DNA from: Acidobacteriota bacterium
Lineage (GTDB): Bacteria > Acidobacteriota > Polarisedimenticolia > Gp22-AA2 > AA152
Direction of reading: 5' to 3'
DNA length: 32,053 nucleotides
Assembly (NCBI GenBank): GCA_022616665.1
Contig: JAKEFJ010000003.1
Span: 1 to 32,053 of the forward strand
The notes beneath the pieces are model-generated. The model was not told where the DNA came from, ran no database searches, and saw only the letters and a program-made list of their open reading frames with translations. This document shows, one piece after another, positions 7,201-15,377 of the stretch. Both the position numbers and the translations under genes were made by a program. Positions within the stretch are counted from its first letter, which is position 1, and every line of letters starts with the position of its first letter.

Positions 7201-9456
7201 TTAGCGAACTACCATCCGGAATGTGGCGTGTTCTGTGCGGTTCCCAGCGCGATCCTCGGCCCAGAGCTTCAGGGTGTGGCTTCCACTGGAGAAAGGCACC
7301 GACGGAGCGCCGGTGGACCATCCTCGGTCAGGATCGTATTCCATCTCCAATTCCTTCCCGTCCGCGGCCAGGTGCACTCCGTCGTAGTTCAGCCCTGAGC
7401 CCTCGTCCTCCACGCGGACCAGGAACCGGGGCAAGGGGACGAGGCTTCCTTCACCGAGTGACGGCTCGACTCCAAGGATGCGGGGCGGGGCGCGATCTTC
7501 GAGCAGGGCGAACGTATCGAATCGACCCACAGGGACGCTGACTCCCGTATCGGTGAGCTCGCCCCCCATGAATGCCCACTCCGACCGGACACGATCCAGG
7601 CGATAGATTCCCAGGCGCCGCGTGCGCTCCGCCCCCACAGGGGGGGAGAAGCTGATGGTCGCCTTGCGGGAAAGCGGTGTACCTTCCGGCAACAGCCTTA
7701 CGACCGGGCCCTTCAAATCGAGTCCTTCTGCGGCGGGAAGCTTTCCCTTGACCTTCGAACAGGCCACGGGAGTGGGCGCGAAAATGGAACCTGCGGGAAA
7801 CTTCAACTGCATTCCGCAATCCTCCATCTCCAAAGATTCCTGCGGATAAACCACGTGAACGGACAAAGGCAGGTGAGCGCGCACCGGCTCGCCCAGGGTG
7901 TCCCACTCGGCATCGACCTTGGCAGTCTTCTGCCATTGTCCCAGCGGAACCGACGCCACCAGCACTCCCGGCTCACGCTCCGTCAGCTCGTGACGGGACG
8001 TGCCCGCCTCTCCTTCGAGCAGCAAGCGCGCGGGAAGGTACAGGTCAGTGCCGGTGAAGAGAACCTCCAGGTCCACAAAGCCCATGCCGGGAACCACCTG
8101 AATCGGGAGGGGGGCAGGGAGTTGGCCCGTCGTTAGCGGGAATGGATGGGTGATTCGGGCGACCGGGGTTCCGGCTATCAGAGCCGTCGCGGTAATCCCG
8201 CGTCCTCCTGGGTTGCCTGGAAAGGTGCATGATTCTCCGTCGGGCAGGACTTCTCGATCGCCGCACGGCAAGGGTGTGCGCAGGCCGATGGGTGTGTACA
8301 GAATCTTGAGTGTGGATTTAGCGTCACGTGCGGGAATTCCAGAATGAAGCGAGAGACGATGGGAGTCGGGCGCCGCGCCGGAGACCTCCTCCCACCTCAG
8401 CTCCGGGGCGGAAACTACCCGGAAGGGAATCCTGGCGCTCGTGGTCCCGCCCAAAGCGCCCGTGACCTCCCAATGCAATGCGTGCCCGCCAGGATTCAAG
8501 ACAGGCCAGGCTGCTTCAACGGGGGGATGAGCCTGTCCCAGGGTATTTCCCGGTAGCCTGGCCAGTCGGTAAGTGAACGCGCTCGGGGAAAGGCGGCTTC
8601 TGGCATGGTCCAGAAGCAGTCCGACCTGCGGATACTGATCGAAGCGAAAATCGTCCAGGATGACGCGATACACCAGCTTCCCGTCCAGCTTGACCGAGAT
8701 GCCCTGAATGCCCAGGTGATGCCCAGCGTCGTCCTCCGCCACGATGCGCGCCTCAGGAAGGAAGGGCCCCGTCACCACCACTTCTTTGGAGGGGACATAA
8801 TTTCCTGCCTTATCGCGGCGCAGCGATACCTCGGTGCCTCGTCCCCCTTCCACCCAACTTCCGGCATCCTTGGGAAGGAGCACCAAGCTCTCAAATCGTG
8901 GTGGCCTTCCGCGAGGCAAGCGACCGAGCACGGCGGTGGGATCGCCGGGTCGCTGCTCATCTTTGCGAAGCTCGTAGTGCAAATGAGGCAAACCAGCGCC
9001 GCTTTCCCCCGAGGTGGCAACTTGTTGACCTCGGCTCACTGGAACCGCCGGATCCAGGTAAATGTCGCCCGGATACCTCAGTCCCGTCGACTTTCTGGCC
9101 GCCTCAACTCGAGTCTCCAAGTGCAACTCAGCCTCATTGAATCGCTGCAAGTGGGCATAGACGGAAATCCGGCCGTCGGCATGGCGAAGGTAAATGGCCC
9201 GGCCGTATCCGCGCCATTCCACCTTGAGCCGAAAAATCTCGCCCCCCAGCACCGCGTATATGGGGATTCCTGTTCGCCCGCCGGTGGAGAGATCGATGCC
9301 CGGGTGCAGGTGATCCGGCCGGTACTCCGCAAAGGAGGCCACCAGCGCAGGAGCACCCTGCATCGGTGGATGGAATGGGTGGGAGGAACGGGAAGCCACC
9401 ACGCCCGCGGGGGCGGCTGGCAGGAGGGCCCAGAGAAGGAGGCTGCGGGTGCGCAT
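7201..9456 (-). CDS. Secreted M23 (LytM-type) metallopeptidase with long C-terminal region
   Basis: The 751-aa protein starts with a signal peptide (MRTRSLLLWALLPAAPAGVVA), so it acts outside the cytoplasmic membrane. Residues about 40-180 form an M23 peptidase domain: HPGID gives zinc ligands His51 and Asp55, YAH gives His102, and PHLHYE gives His158 and zinc ligand His160. M23 enzymes cut peptide cross-links in peptidoglycan, or act as inactive activators; all expected ligands are present, so activity is likely. The remaining 570 residues look beta-rich and probably form several Ig-like modules. The last (DRAPPRILGVEPSLGEG... ending LWAEDRAGNRTEH) resembles extracellular Ig-like domains. 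The gene is divergent from the cNMP-FHA operon. There is no Shine-Dalgarno, and the -10 lies 9 nt before the ATG. Confidence 0.88.
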   Translation of the reverse strand: MRTRSLLLWALLPAAPAGVVASRSSHPFHPPMQGAPALVASFAEYRPDHLHPGIDLSTGGRTGIPIYAVLGGEIFRLKVEWRGYGRAIYLRHADGRISVYAHLQRFNEAELHLETRVEAARKSTGLRYPGDIYLDPAVPVSRGQQVATSGESGAGLPHLHYELRKDEQRPGDPTAVLGRLPRGRPPRFESLVLLPKDAGSWVEGGRGTEVSLRRDKAGNYVPSKEVVVTGPFLPEARIVAEDDAGHHLGIQGISVKLDGKLVYRVILDDFRFDQYPQVGLLLDHARSRLSPSAFTYRLARLPGNTLGQAHPPVEAAWPVLNPGGHALHWEVTGALGGTTSARIPFRVVSAPELRWEEVSGAAPDSHRLSLHSGIPARDAKSTLKILYTPIGLRTPLPCGDREVLPDGESCTFPGNPGGRGITATALIAGTPVARITHPFPLTTGQLPAPLPIQVVPGMGFVDLEVLFTGTDLYLPARLLLEGEAGTSRHELTEREPGVLVASVPLGQWQKTAKVDAEWDTLGEPVRAHLPLSVHVVYPQESLEMEDCGMQLKFPAGSIFAPTPVACSKVKGKLPAAEGLDLKGPVVRLLPEGTPLSRKATISFSPPVGAERTRRLGIYRLDRVRSEWAFMGGELTDTGVSVPVGRFDTFALLEDRAPPRILGVEPSLGEGSLVPLPRFLVRVEDEGSGLNYDGVHLAADGKELEMEYDPDRGWSTGAPSVPFSSGSHTLKLWAEDRAGNRTEHATFRMVVR

Positions 9457-9465
9457 CGGAGTGCT

Positions 9466-9494
9466 ATTCTAAGGAGGCTGCCTCTCGGACGCAA
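9466..9494 (-). promoter_or_regulatory. Promoter of the M23 peptidase gene
   Basis: On the minus strand, TTGCGT (9494-9489), a 17-nt spacer and TAGAAT (9471-9466). The ATG at 9456 is 9 nt after the -10, so the transcript would have a leader of only 2-3 nt. Confidence 0.55.
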
Positions 9495-9507
9495 CGATTT
9501 CGATTCC

Positions 9508-9536
9508 TTGACACGCTCTCGCTGCCTCGATATTCT
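9508..9536 (+). promoter_or_regulatory. Promoter of the cNMP-FHA/trpS/scpAB operon
   Basis: TTGACA (9508-9513), a 17-nt spacer and TATTCT (9531-9536). Expected start of transcription is near 9543, about 11 nt before ATG 9554. Its -35 lies back to back with the -35 of the divergent M23 promoter, 13 nt apart. Confidence 0.7.
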
Positions 9537-9553
9537 CTGTCGCGTTGTTTTCT

Positions 9554-10414
9554 ATGCGATCTCTCGAACGAATCACATCTTCCCGATCAAGGACGTCTGT
9601 GGTCTCGCACCCCCTCAAGGATTTTATTGTCCGTTTCAAGTCCGGGGATCGTATCTACCGGGAAGGTGATCGCGGCTCCGAGATGTTCATCGTTCAATCC
9701 GGAGCAGTGGAGATTTACCGCGACCTGGGAGACCATGTCCAAGTCCTGGCAGTCATGGAAAAGGGCGACTTTTTCGGAGAGATGTCTGTTCTGGAGGGAA
9801 CTCCCCGCACCGCTTGCGCCCGGGCCGCTGAAGACTCGGAAGTCATCGAGATCACCAGCGCCATTTTCGACCGGATGATTCGCGGGAATATCGAGATTGC
9901 CGTGCGCATGCTCCGCAAACTTTCTTCCCGACTGCAGGAATCGCAATGGAAAATGGACACCCCCCAGGCCGACGGCACCACGGCGGCCAATGCGACGGAT
10001 CTGGATCGGTCGCTGCCCTTGGTTCGCGACGAGCCTGTTCCGCCAACACCCGTGGATGTCGGTGGGGGGAGCAGGATCCAGCTTCCTCCCGATTGCATGG
10101 GAGCGCTGATTCTGGGGGAGGGGGAGCAGGTATTTCCCATCAAGGGGGAAGTCTGCCTCATCGGCCGCTACGATCCCGTTACGGGTACTCGGCCGGAAAT
10201 CGATCTGACCCCTTTCGACACCAACCGTTCCGTTTCCAGGCGTCATGCCCGAGTGACGGCCAGCGGGTCCAAGCTTTTCATCAGTGAGGAAGTCGGAGCT
10301 CTCAACGGCACCTTCCTCAACGGGAAGCGGCTGACCCCTGGAAAGTCGGAGCCGCTCCAAAGCGGGGACACCCTCGCCTTGGGAATGGTCCTATTGAAAC
10401 TTCAAGGGCGGTAG
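9554..10414 (+). CDS. Cyclic-nucleotide-binding domain fused to an FHA domain
   Basis: The 286-aa protein has an N-terminal cNMP-binding fold (about residues 20-135) with FKSGDRIYREGD, FIVQSGAVEIY and a phosphate-binding-cassette-like GDFFGEMSVLEGTPRTACARA. A Pro-rich linker follows, then an FHA domain (about 195-285) with the phosphothreonine-binding signature GR...SRRHAR...NGTFLNG. There is no helix-turn-helix, so it is not a CRP-type repressor or activator. It probably senses a small ligand and binds a phosphorylated partner; which ones is unknown. It heads an operon with an 86-aa protein, trpS, scpA, scpB, rluB and hisC. Start: ATG 9554 is the first ATG after the promoter; TTG 9545 is possible. 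No Shine-Dalgarno is present. Confidence 0.88.
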   Translation: MRSLERITSSRSRTSVVSHPLKDFIVRFKSGDRIYREGDRGSEMFIVQSGAVEIYRDLGDHVQVLAVMEKGDFFGEMSVLEGTPRTACARAAEDSEVIEITSAIFDRMIRGNIEIAVRMLRKLSSRLQESQWKMDTPQADGTTAANATDLDRSLPLVRDEPVPPTPVDVGGGSRIQLPPDCMGALILGEGEQVFPIKGEVCLIGRYDPVTGTRPEIDLTPFDTNRSVSRRHARVTASGSKLFISEEVGALNGTFLNGKRLTPGKSEPLQSGDTLALGMVLLKLQGR

Positions 10415-10453
10415 GGCCCGGGGGGCTCGCCGCATCCGTCAGGGAGTCAGACC

Positions 10454-10714
10454 ATGGCGAATTTTCTGGGAGGCTCGGCCTATGCGATGTCGCGCGACAT
10501 CGCGGAAGGGTACGTGCTACTCAGTGCGGTACTACTCAAGGGTTTCACCCCCGCAGATCTGATGCAGCTCCGGCAGCAGCTGGAGAAGGTGCAGCGGGAA
10601 ATTCGTGCCGACCAGCCCGCTTCCGACGACGTTCAGGCCATTCAGAAGAGGGGTCGGAAGATTTCGCGCATCAGTTCGGCTCTGCTCGTCCTGGATACCA
10701 TGCGAAAGCGTTGA
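10454..10714 (+). CDS. Small helical protein of unknown function, 86 aa
   Basis: An AGGGAG (10441-10446) lies 7 nt before the ATG. After a short hydrophobic N-terminal half (EGYVLLSAVLLKGFTPADL), the protein is mostly predicted helix with many charged residues (LRQQLEKVQREIRAD, KRGRKISRISSALLVLDTMRKR). It has no transmembrane-length run and no known motif. It sits between the cNMP-FHA gene (39 nt upstream) and trpS (15 nt downstream), clearly within the operon. Function unknown; it may partner the cNMP-FHA protein, but this rests on position only. Confidence 0.8.
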   Translation: MANFLGGSAYAMSRDIAEGYVLLSAVLLKGFTPADLMQLRQQLEKVQREIRADQPASDDVQAIQKRGRKISRISSALLVLDTMRKR

Positions 10715-10729
10715 AGAGGGATGCAAGCG

Positions 10730-11716
10730 ATGAGCGCCCAAGAGCGGGTCCTTTCAGGCTTTCGGCCTTCCGGTCCGCTCCACATCGGCCATTTGGTGGG
10801 GGCACTGCAAAACTGGGTCTCCCTCCAGGATCGCTACCGCTGCTTCTATGCCATTTGTGACTGGCACGCCTTGACTTCCGAGTACGCGAACACCGAGAAC
10901 CTGAAAGAGTATGTCTTCCAAATGGCGCTGGACTGGCTGACCGCCGGCCTCGACCCGGATCGCTCGACGTTGTTCGTCCAATCCAGAGTGAAGGAACACG
11001 CGGAGCTCCACCTACTGCTCTCCATGATTGTGCCGCTGGGTTGGCTGGAGCGGGTTCCGACCTATAAGGAACAACAGCAACAGATGGCCAACCGCGATTT
11101 GACGAATTACGGGTTTCTGGGATACCCGGTCCTCCAGACCGCAGACATTCTGGCGTACAAGGCCCAATGGGTGCCCGTTGGCGAAGATCAGATATCTCAC
11201 CTGGAGCTTTGCCGGGAGATAGCCAGGCGATTCAACTCCCTCTACGGGGAAGTCTTCCCGGAGCCTCAACCCAAAACCACACGAGTCCCTCGCCTGCCGG
11301 GGACCGACGGGCGGAAGATGAGCAAGAGCTATGGCAATGCCGTCTACCTTTCGGACCCGGAGACCGAGGTGCGCCAGAAGATCTTGACCATGGTCACCGA
11401 TCCGGCCCGTGTCCGGAGGGCGGATCCAGGCAATCCTGACATCTGCCCCGTCTTCACCCTGCATAAGGCCTTTTCCTCCCAGTCCACTCAGGATTCGGTG
11501 AATGTCGAGTGCCGGAGGGCCGGTATTGGGTGCGTCGACTGCAAGACGATGCTTCTGGGCCACCTCAATCCGATTCTTGCACCGCTGCGCGAACAGCGCC
11601 AGGCGCTGGCGCAGAGACCGGGGCACGTCAGGGACATTCTGGAGCAGGGAGCCGGGAAGGCGCGACAGGTCGCTGCGGCCACGTTGGAAGAGGTGCGAGA
11701 TGCCGTTCGAATCTGA
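10730..11716 (+). CDS. trpS: Tryptophanyl-tRNA synthetase
   Basis: This class I aminoacyl-tRNA synthetase charges tRNA-Trp with tryptophan. The 328-aa length is the usual bacterial size. Both ATP-binding signatures are visible: HIGH at residues 18-21 (PLHIGHLVG) and KMSKS at 196-200 (GRKMSKSYGN). Also typical are YPVLQTADIL and VGEDQISHLEL. ATG 10730 is chosen over ATG 10721 because AGAGGG (10715-10720) gives a 9-nt spacing for the former and none for the latter. The 3' end overlaps the scpA start by 17 nt. No T-box or leader peptide is seen; it is transcribed with the upstream genes. Confidence 0.96.
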   Translation: MSAQERVLSGFRPSGPLHIGHLVGALQNWVSLQDRYRCFYAICDWHALTSEYANTENLKEYVFQMALDWLTAGLDPDRSTLFVQSRVKEHAELHLLLSMIVPLGWLERVPTYKEQQQQMANRDLTNYGFLGYPVLQTADILAYKAQWVPVGEDQISHLELCREIARRFNSLYGEVFPEPQPKTTRVPRLPGTDGRKMSKSYGNAVYLSDPETEVRQKILTMVTDPARVRRADPGNPDICPVFTLHKAFSSQSTQDSVNVECRRAGIGCVDCKTMLLGHLNPILAPLREQRQALAQRPGHVRDILEQGAGKARQVAAATLEEVRDAVRI

Positions 11717-12554
11717 GCCCCCCATGCTCGAGGGGGATGGCTCTCCGACAGAGGCAAGCCCGGCAGTCGCTGACCAATCGACAGCGGATGCGCCCCCGGC
11801 CGGCACAGGGTATCGGGTCCGGCTCCCGGCATTCGAGGGACCGCTCGATCTGCTGCTCCACCTGATTCGCGTCAATCAAATCGATCTCTTCGACATCCCC
11901 ATCGTGGAAATCACCCGGCAGTACAACGAGACGCTGGATCTCATGCGAGAGCTCAATCTGGAGGTCGCCGGCGAGTATCTGGTTATGGCGGCAACCTTGC
12001 TTCACATCAAGTCCAGGCTGCTCCTGCCGCCGGATCCGTCCGTGCTGGCTGCTGCGGCGGAGGACCCCCGCTCCGAGCTGGTTCGCCAGCTCGAGGAGTA
12101 TCAGAAATACCGCCAGGCGGCGCAGGTCCTCTCCCGGGCGGAGGAGGAATATGGGCGGGCCTGGGTGAGGCCCTCCTCCCTGGTCTCGGAATATGAGGGA
12201 GAGGCGGCGGTCGTCGCGGATCTCTTTGGACTGCTCACTGCCTTCAAGCGAATCCTGGAGACCATGAGCCGCCAAGAGCAGGTGGCGCTCAAGCGAGACC
12301 GGATTTCACTGCTGGATCGGATACACTGGCTCCTGGAAAGGCTACGGGATAGCCGACGGGCATCGTTCACCAGCCTGTTCGGGGGTTGCTCCACCCGCTC
12401 GGATCTCATCGTGACCTTTCTCGCCCTCCTGGAGCTCGTTCGACTCCAGGTGGTGGGAGCGATACAAAGCGAAAGATTCGGTGCCATCGAAATCCTCCTG
12501 CTTGAAGACCCGGAACAGATCCAAATCGATTCCGAGAGAGTCCTCGATGCCTGA
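11700..12554 (+). CDS. scpA: Segregation and condensation protein A (SMC kleisin)
   Basis: ScpA is the kleisin that bridges the SMC ATPase heads and, with ScpB, forms the bacterial condensin that organises and helps segregate the chromosome. The 284-aa protein has a variable 35-residue N-terminal tail, then the hallmark FEGPLDLLLHLIRVNQIDLFDIPIVEITRQY and LNLEVAGEYLVMAATLLHIKSRLLLP, and ends with a C-terminal winged-helix region. ATG 11700 has AGAGG 6 nt upstream and overlaps trpS by 17 nt; ATG 11724 is an alternative. It overlaps scpB by 8 nt, which favours coupled translation. No smc gene is in the window. Confidence 0.94.
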   Translation: MPFESEPPMLEGDGSPTEASPAVADQSTADAPPAGTGYRVRLPAFEGPLDLLLHLIRVNQIDLFDIPIVEITRQYNETLDLMRELNLEVAGEYLVMAATLLHIKSRLLLPPDPSVLAAAAEDPRSELVRQLEEYQKYRQAAQVLSRAEEEYGRAWVRPSSLVSEYEGEAAVVADLFGLLTAFKRILETMSRQEQVALKRDRISLLDRIHWLLERLRDSRRASFTSLFGGCSTRSDLIVTFLALLELVRLQVVGAIQSERFGAIEILLLEDPEQIQIDSERVLDA

Positions 12555-13290
12555 AGCCAAGCTGACCTTCGAAGAGTTCAAAGCCGTCCTGGAAGCGTTG
12601 ATCTACGTGTCCGAAGAGCCGCTGAAAGAAGCGGAGATCTTCGGCACTTTTCCGGCCGAGGAAGAAGCCACGGTGCGCCGGTCCCTGGAGGAGCTGATCC
12701 TGGAGTATTCGACGGTACCCCGGGGAATTCGGATTGTCCGCGTGGCGGGCGGCTACCGGATGCAGACCAGACCCGAGCATGACTCGTGGATCCGAGCCCT
12801 GTATCGCCAGCGCAATCGAATCCGGCTCTCCCGAGCCGCCCTGGAAACTCTGGCCATCATTGCCTACCGGCAGCCGGTGACCGGGCCTGAAATACAGTCC
12901 CTGCGAGGGACTCACCCCATAGGGGTGCTGCAGACGCTTCTGGAGCGCAGGCTGATCCGGACCCTGGGCCGAAAAAAGGTGGTGGGCAAGCCGATCCTGT
13001 ACGGCACGACGGATGAATTCCTCGTTCACTTCGGACTGAACTCTCTGGCCGATCTTCCCAGCCTTGAGGACTTTCCAGGCATAGCGCCCGAGGGGATCCC
13101 GGAGGGGTCAACGGCTGAAGCGGTCGAAGAGATTCAGGAAGGCATGCTTTCCAGCGGTCCTGAAATCCGCTCCGAGACGTTGGCGGCGGGGGATTCTCCG
13201 GAAGAAGCCGACTTGGGCGAGGAGCGGGTCTTGGATTCCCTGCAAGCAACCCCACAGGCTGATGGGTGGCCGCATGACGAGGAAGAATGA
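12547..13290 (+). CDS. scpB: Segregation and condensation protein B
   Basis: ScpB is a winged-helix dimer that binds ScpA in the SMC complex. The 247-aa protein shows the expected two winged-helix modules: LTFEEFKAVLEALIYVSEEPL at the start and the signature LSRAALETLAIIAYRQPVTGPEI in the middle, followed by LLERRLIRTLGRKKVVGKPILYGTTDEFL. The last 75 residues are acidic, low in complexity and probably disordered. ATG 12547 overlaps the scpA stop (ATGCCTGA). Longer open frames upstream lack this family's start and are discounted. The 3' end overlaps rluB. Confidence 0.94.
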   Translation: MPEAKLTFEEFKAVLEALIYVSEEPLKEAEIFGTFPAEEEATVRRSLEELILEYSTVPRGIRIVRVAGGYRMQTRPEHDSWIRALYRQRNRIRLSRAALETLAIIAYRQPVTGPEIQSLRGTHPIGVLQTLLERRLIRTLGRKKVVGKPILYGTTDEFLVHFGLNSLADLPSLEDFPGIAPEGIPEGSTAEAVEEIQEGMLSSGPEIRSETLAAGDSPEEADLGEERVLDSLQATPQADGWPHDEEE

Positions 13291-14023
13291 ACCGGCTCAT
13301 CCCCCGGATGGCGAGAGGCTGCAGAAGATCATCGCTGCCGCGGGGCTGGCCTCCCGGCGGCAGGTGGAGATCTGGATCCGGGAGGGTCGGGTCACCGTCA
13401 ATGGTCGCGTCGTAACCCAGCTGGGGAGCCGCGCCCGCGCCGCCTCGGACACCATCCGCGTAGACGGTCGCAAGCTGGGAATGGCCGAGCAACCCGTCTC
13501 GATCCTCCTCAACAAGCCTCGGGGATTTCTCTCCACCTGCTCGGATCCACGCAAGCGCCCCACGGTCCTGGACCTCGTGTCGGGCGTGCGGGCCCGCCTT
13601 TATCCCGTGGGGCGACTCGACTTCAATTCCGAGGGCCTGCTCATTCTGACGAACGACGGGGATCTGGCGCTTCGGGTCACTCATCCCAGGAATTCCTGCC
13701 GTAAGGTCTACCGGGTAAAGGTGCGCGGCGTGCCCACGAGCGAGGCCCTTCAGCGTCTGCGCAAGGGCATCGTGCTAGACGGACGGAAGACCGCTCCCGC
13801 AGGGATCACCGTGGTCCACGCGGAGAACAACAGCTGGCTGGAAGTTGTTCTCTCAGAAGGAAGGAAGAATCAGATCCGAGAGATGTTCAAGCGCGTGGGT
13901 TTTCCGGTAGTCAAGCTGAAGCGGATTGCCATCGGCCCCATTGGCGATCGGGGCCTAGCGCCGGGGGCCTGGCGGCATCTCACAGCCCACGAAATCCGCT
14001 CCCTCAAGGGAGAATCGCGATGA
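13274..14023 (+). CDS. rluB: RsuA/RluB-family rRNA pseudouridine synthase
   Basis: Enzymes of this family isomerise a uridine in ribosomal RNA to pseudouridine; RluB acts on 23S rRNA near the peptidyl-transferase centre. The 249-aa protein has an N-terminal S4 RNA-binding domain (ERLQKIIAAAGLASRRQVEIWIREGRVTVNG) and a catalytic domain with GRLDFNSEGLLILTNDG, whose Asp116 is the nucleophile, plus EGRKNQIREMF near the end. RluB is favoured over RsuA because this trpS-scpAB-linked gene is usually of RluB type, but target specificity cannot be read here. The start may be ATG 13274 (GGTGG 4 nt upstream) or ATG 13262; both overlap scpB. Its stop overlaps hisC (ATGA). Confidence 0.92.
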   Translation: MTRKNEPAHPPDGERLQKIIAAAGLASRRQVEIWIREGRVTVNGRVVTQLGSRARAASDTIRVDGRKLGMAEQPVSILLNKPRGFLSTCSDPRKRPTVLDLVSGVRARLYPVGRLDFNSEGLLILTNDGDLALRVTHPRNSCRKVYRVKVRGVPTSEALQRLRKGIVLDGRKTAPAGITVVHAENNSWLEVVLSEGRKNQIREMFKRVGFPVVKLKRIAIGPIGDRGLAPGAWRHLTAHEIRSLKGESR

Positions 14024-15129
14024 GCGGCAGACCCTCGGATCCTCCCCTGCAGTTCAGCCCCTATGTGCCGGGAACAGCCGAGGAGGATATTCCTGGCAGC
14101 CCAGAGGGGGAGAGGCCTCTGAAGCTCGCCTCCAACGAAAATCCGCTGGGACCGTCCCCCAGGGCTCTGGAAGCGGCTCACAGGGCGCTGCAGCAGTCCC
14201 ATCGTTACCCGGAGGGAAGCGGTCGGCTGCTTCGACAGGCCTTGTCCAGGAAATGGAAATTTCCCGCTGAGCAAATCCTGCTGGGGAATGGATCCACGGA
14301 GATTGTGGAAATGCTGGCGCGAGCCTTCGTGGGCAAGGGCGCAGGGGCAGTGACGGCCACGCCGAGCTTCATCATGTACCGGATTGCGGTCCTCTCTGCC
14401 AACGGCTCTTGCCGGGAAGTCCCGCTGAAAAACCAGCGATTCGACCTTCCCGCCATGGCCGGGGCCTGCGATGAATCCACCTCGCTCGTTTATGTCGCCA
14501 ATCCGAACAATCCCACTGGCACCTATGCCACGAAGGCGGAGCTTGAGGACTACTTCGGGAGGGTGCCTGACTCGGTCCTGACGGTGCTGGATGAGGCCTA
14601 CGCCGAATATCTGGACCAAGCCGACTACCCATCGGGTGCGGACCTCCTGCGCCAAGGCAGGCGGATCATCGTTCTTCGCACGTTTTCCAAGGCTTACGGA
14701 CTGGCGGGGATTCGTATGGGTTATGCCCTGGCTTCCCGGGAAGTCATCTCGGTGCTGGATCGAGGTCGCTCTCCCTTCAACACCAGCCGCGTGGCGCAGG
14801 CCGCTGCCTTGGCGGCACTTGAGGATCAAGAGCACCTGCAGCGGTCACGGGAGTCGAACCGATTCGGATTGCAGTTTTTGCAACAGGCCCTGGCGAGCCG
14901 CGGAATCCGATTCACGCCCAGCGTTGCCAACTTTCTCCTGGTCCATTGCGAAGGGCCGGCGGAGACAGCCTATGAAGCTCTGCTGCGGAAGGGGATCATC
15001 ACCCGCCCCCTGGCGCCCTACGGCTTGCCAAACTCACTGCGGATCACTGTGGGAACCGACCGGGAGAACCGCCGACTTCTGGCGGCCCTGGAGCAAACCC
15101 TCCAGATCCCCGGCCCAGGTGCATTCTAA
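14020..15129 (+). CDS. hisC: Histidinol-phosphate aminotransferase
   Basis: This pyridoxal-phosphate enzyme of the fold-type I class swaps an amino group between glutamate and imidazole-acetol phosphate in histidine synthesis. The 369 aa contain LKLASNENPLGPSP near the N-terminus, the YVANPNNPTGTY substrate loop, VLDEAYAEY with the cofactor-binding Asp, and RTFSKAYGLAGIRMGY in which Lys224 holds the cofactor. The C-terminal substrate arginine is in NSLRITVGT. The HisC family also includes aromatic-amino-acid transaminases; with no other his genes nearby, an aromatic substrate is possible. ATG 14020 overlaps the rluB stop by 4 nt. It is the last gene of the operon; no obvious terminator follows. 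Confidence 0.9.
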   Translation: MSGRPSDPPLQFSPYVPGTAEEDIPGSPEGERPLKLASNENPLGPSPRALEAAHRALQQSHRYPEGSGRLLRQALSRKWKFPAEQILLGNGSTEIVEMLARAFVGKGAGAVTATPSFIMYRIAVLSANGSCREVPLKNQRFDLPAMAGACDESTSLVYVANPNNPTGTYATKAELEDYFGRVPDSVLTVLDEAYAEYLDQADYPSGADLLRQGRRIIVLRTFSKAYGLAGIRMGYALASREVISVLDRGRSPFNTSRVAQAAALAALEDQEHLQRSRESNRFGLQFLQQALASRGIRFTPSVANFLLVHCEGPAETAYEALLRKGIITRPLAPYGLPNSLRITVGTDRENRRLLAALEQTLQIPGPGAF

Positions 15130-15134
15130 TTTCA

Positions 15135-15150
15135 TGAAAACAGGACTTTT
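15135..15150 (+). repeat. 16-bp motif upstream of the rpsA promoter (copy 1)
   Basis: TGAAAACAGGACTTTT ends 4 nt before the rpsA -35 and occurs again, exactly and inverted, at 22146-22161, 16 nt before the lptFG -35. It lies in the gap just after the hisC stop. Confidence 0.6.
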
Positions 15151-15153
15151 CGC

Positions 15154-15182
15154 TTGACAAGGCTCTGCCGCCTTTGTAACAT
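15154..15182 (+). promoter_or_regulatory. rpsA promoter
   Basis: TTGACA (15154-15159), a 17-nt spacer and TAACAT (15177-15182). Expected transcription start is near 15189, leaving a leader of about 190 nt before rpsA. That leader is long enough for feedback control by the S1 protein, but no specific structure was identified in it. Confidence 0.75.
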
Positions 15183-15377
15183 TAGCTACTCATTTGCTCT
15201 CATGAGTTTGCGATTACGCAGCGACTGCCCTCTTTCTGAAGATGGTCCGAGCGCTGCTGCTTTCAAGGCTGGCTTCTTCCGGGCCAGAGGCAATCCGACC
15301 TGAGGCCGAAAACAGGATACTCCCGGGACGAGCAAGGCCGGGAGACCCGACGCATGATGAAGGAGGATTCACCCCGC

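Noticed and set aside
8605-9669. 354-codon plus-strand open frame opposite the M23 gene
   Set aside because: Antisense to a clear signal peptide and M23 zinc site and crossing the divergent promoter region.
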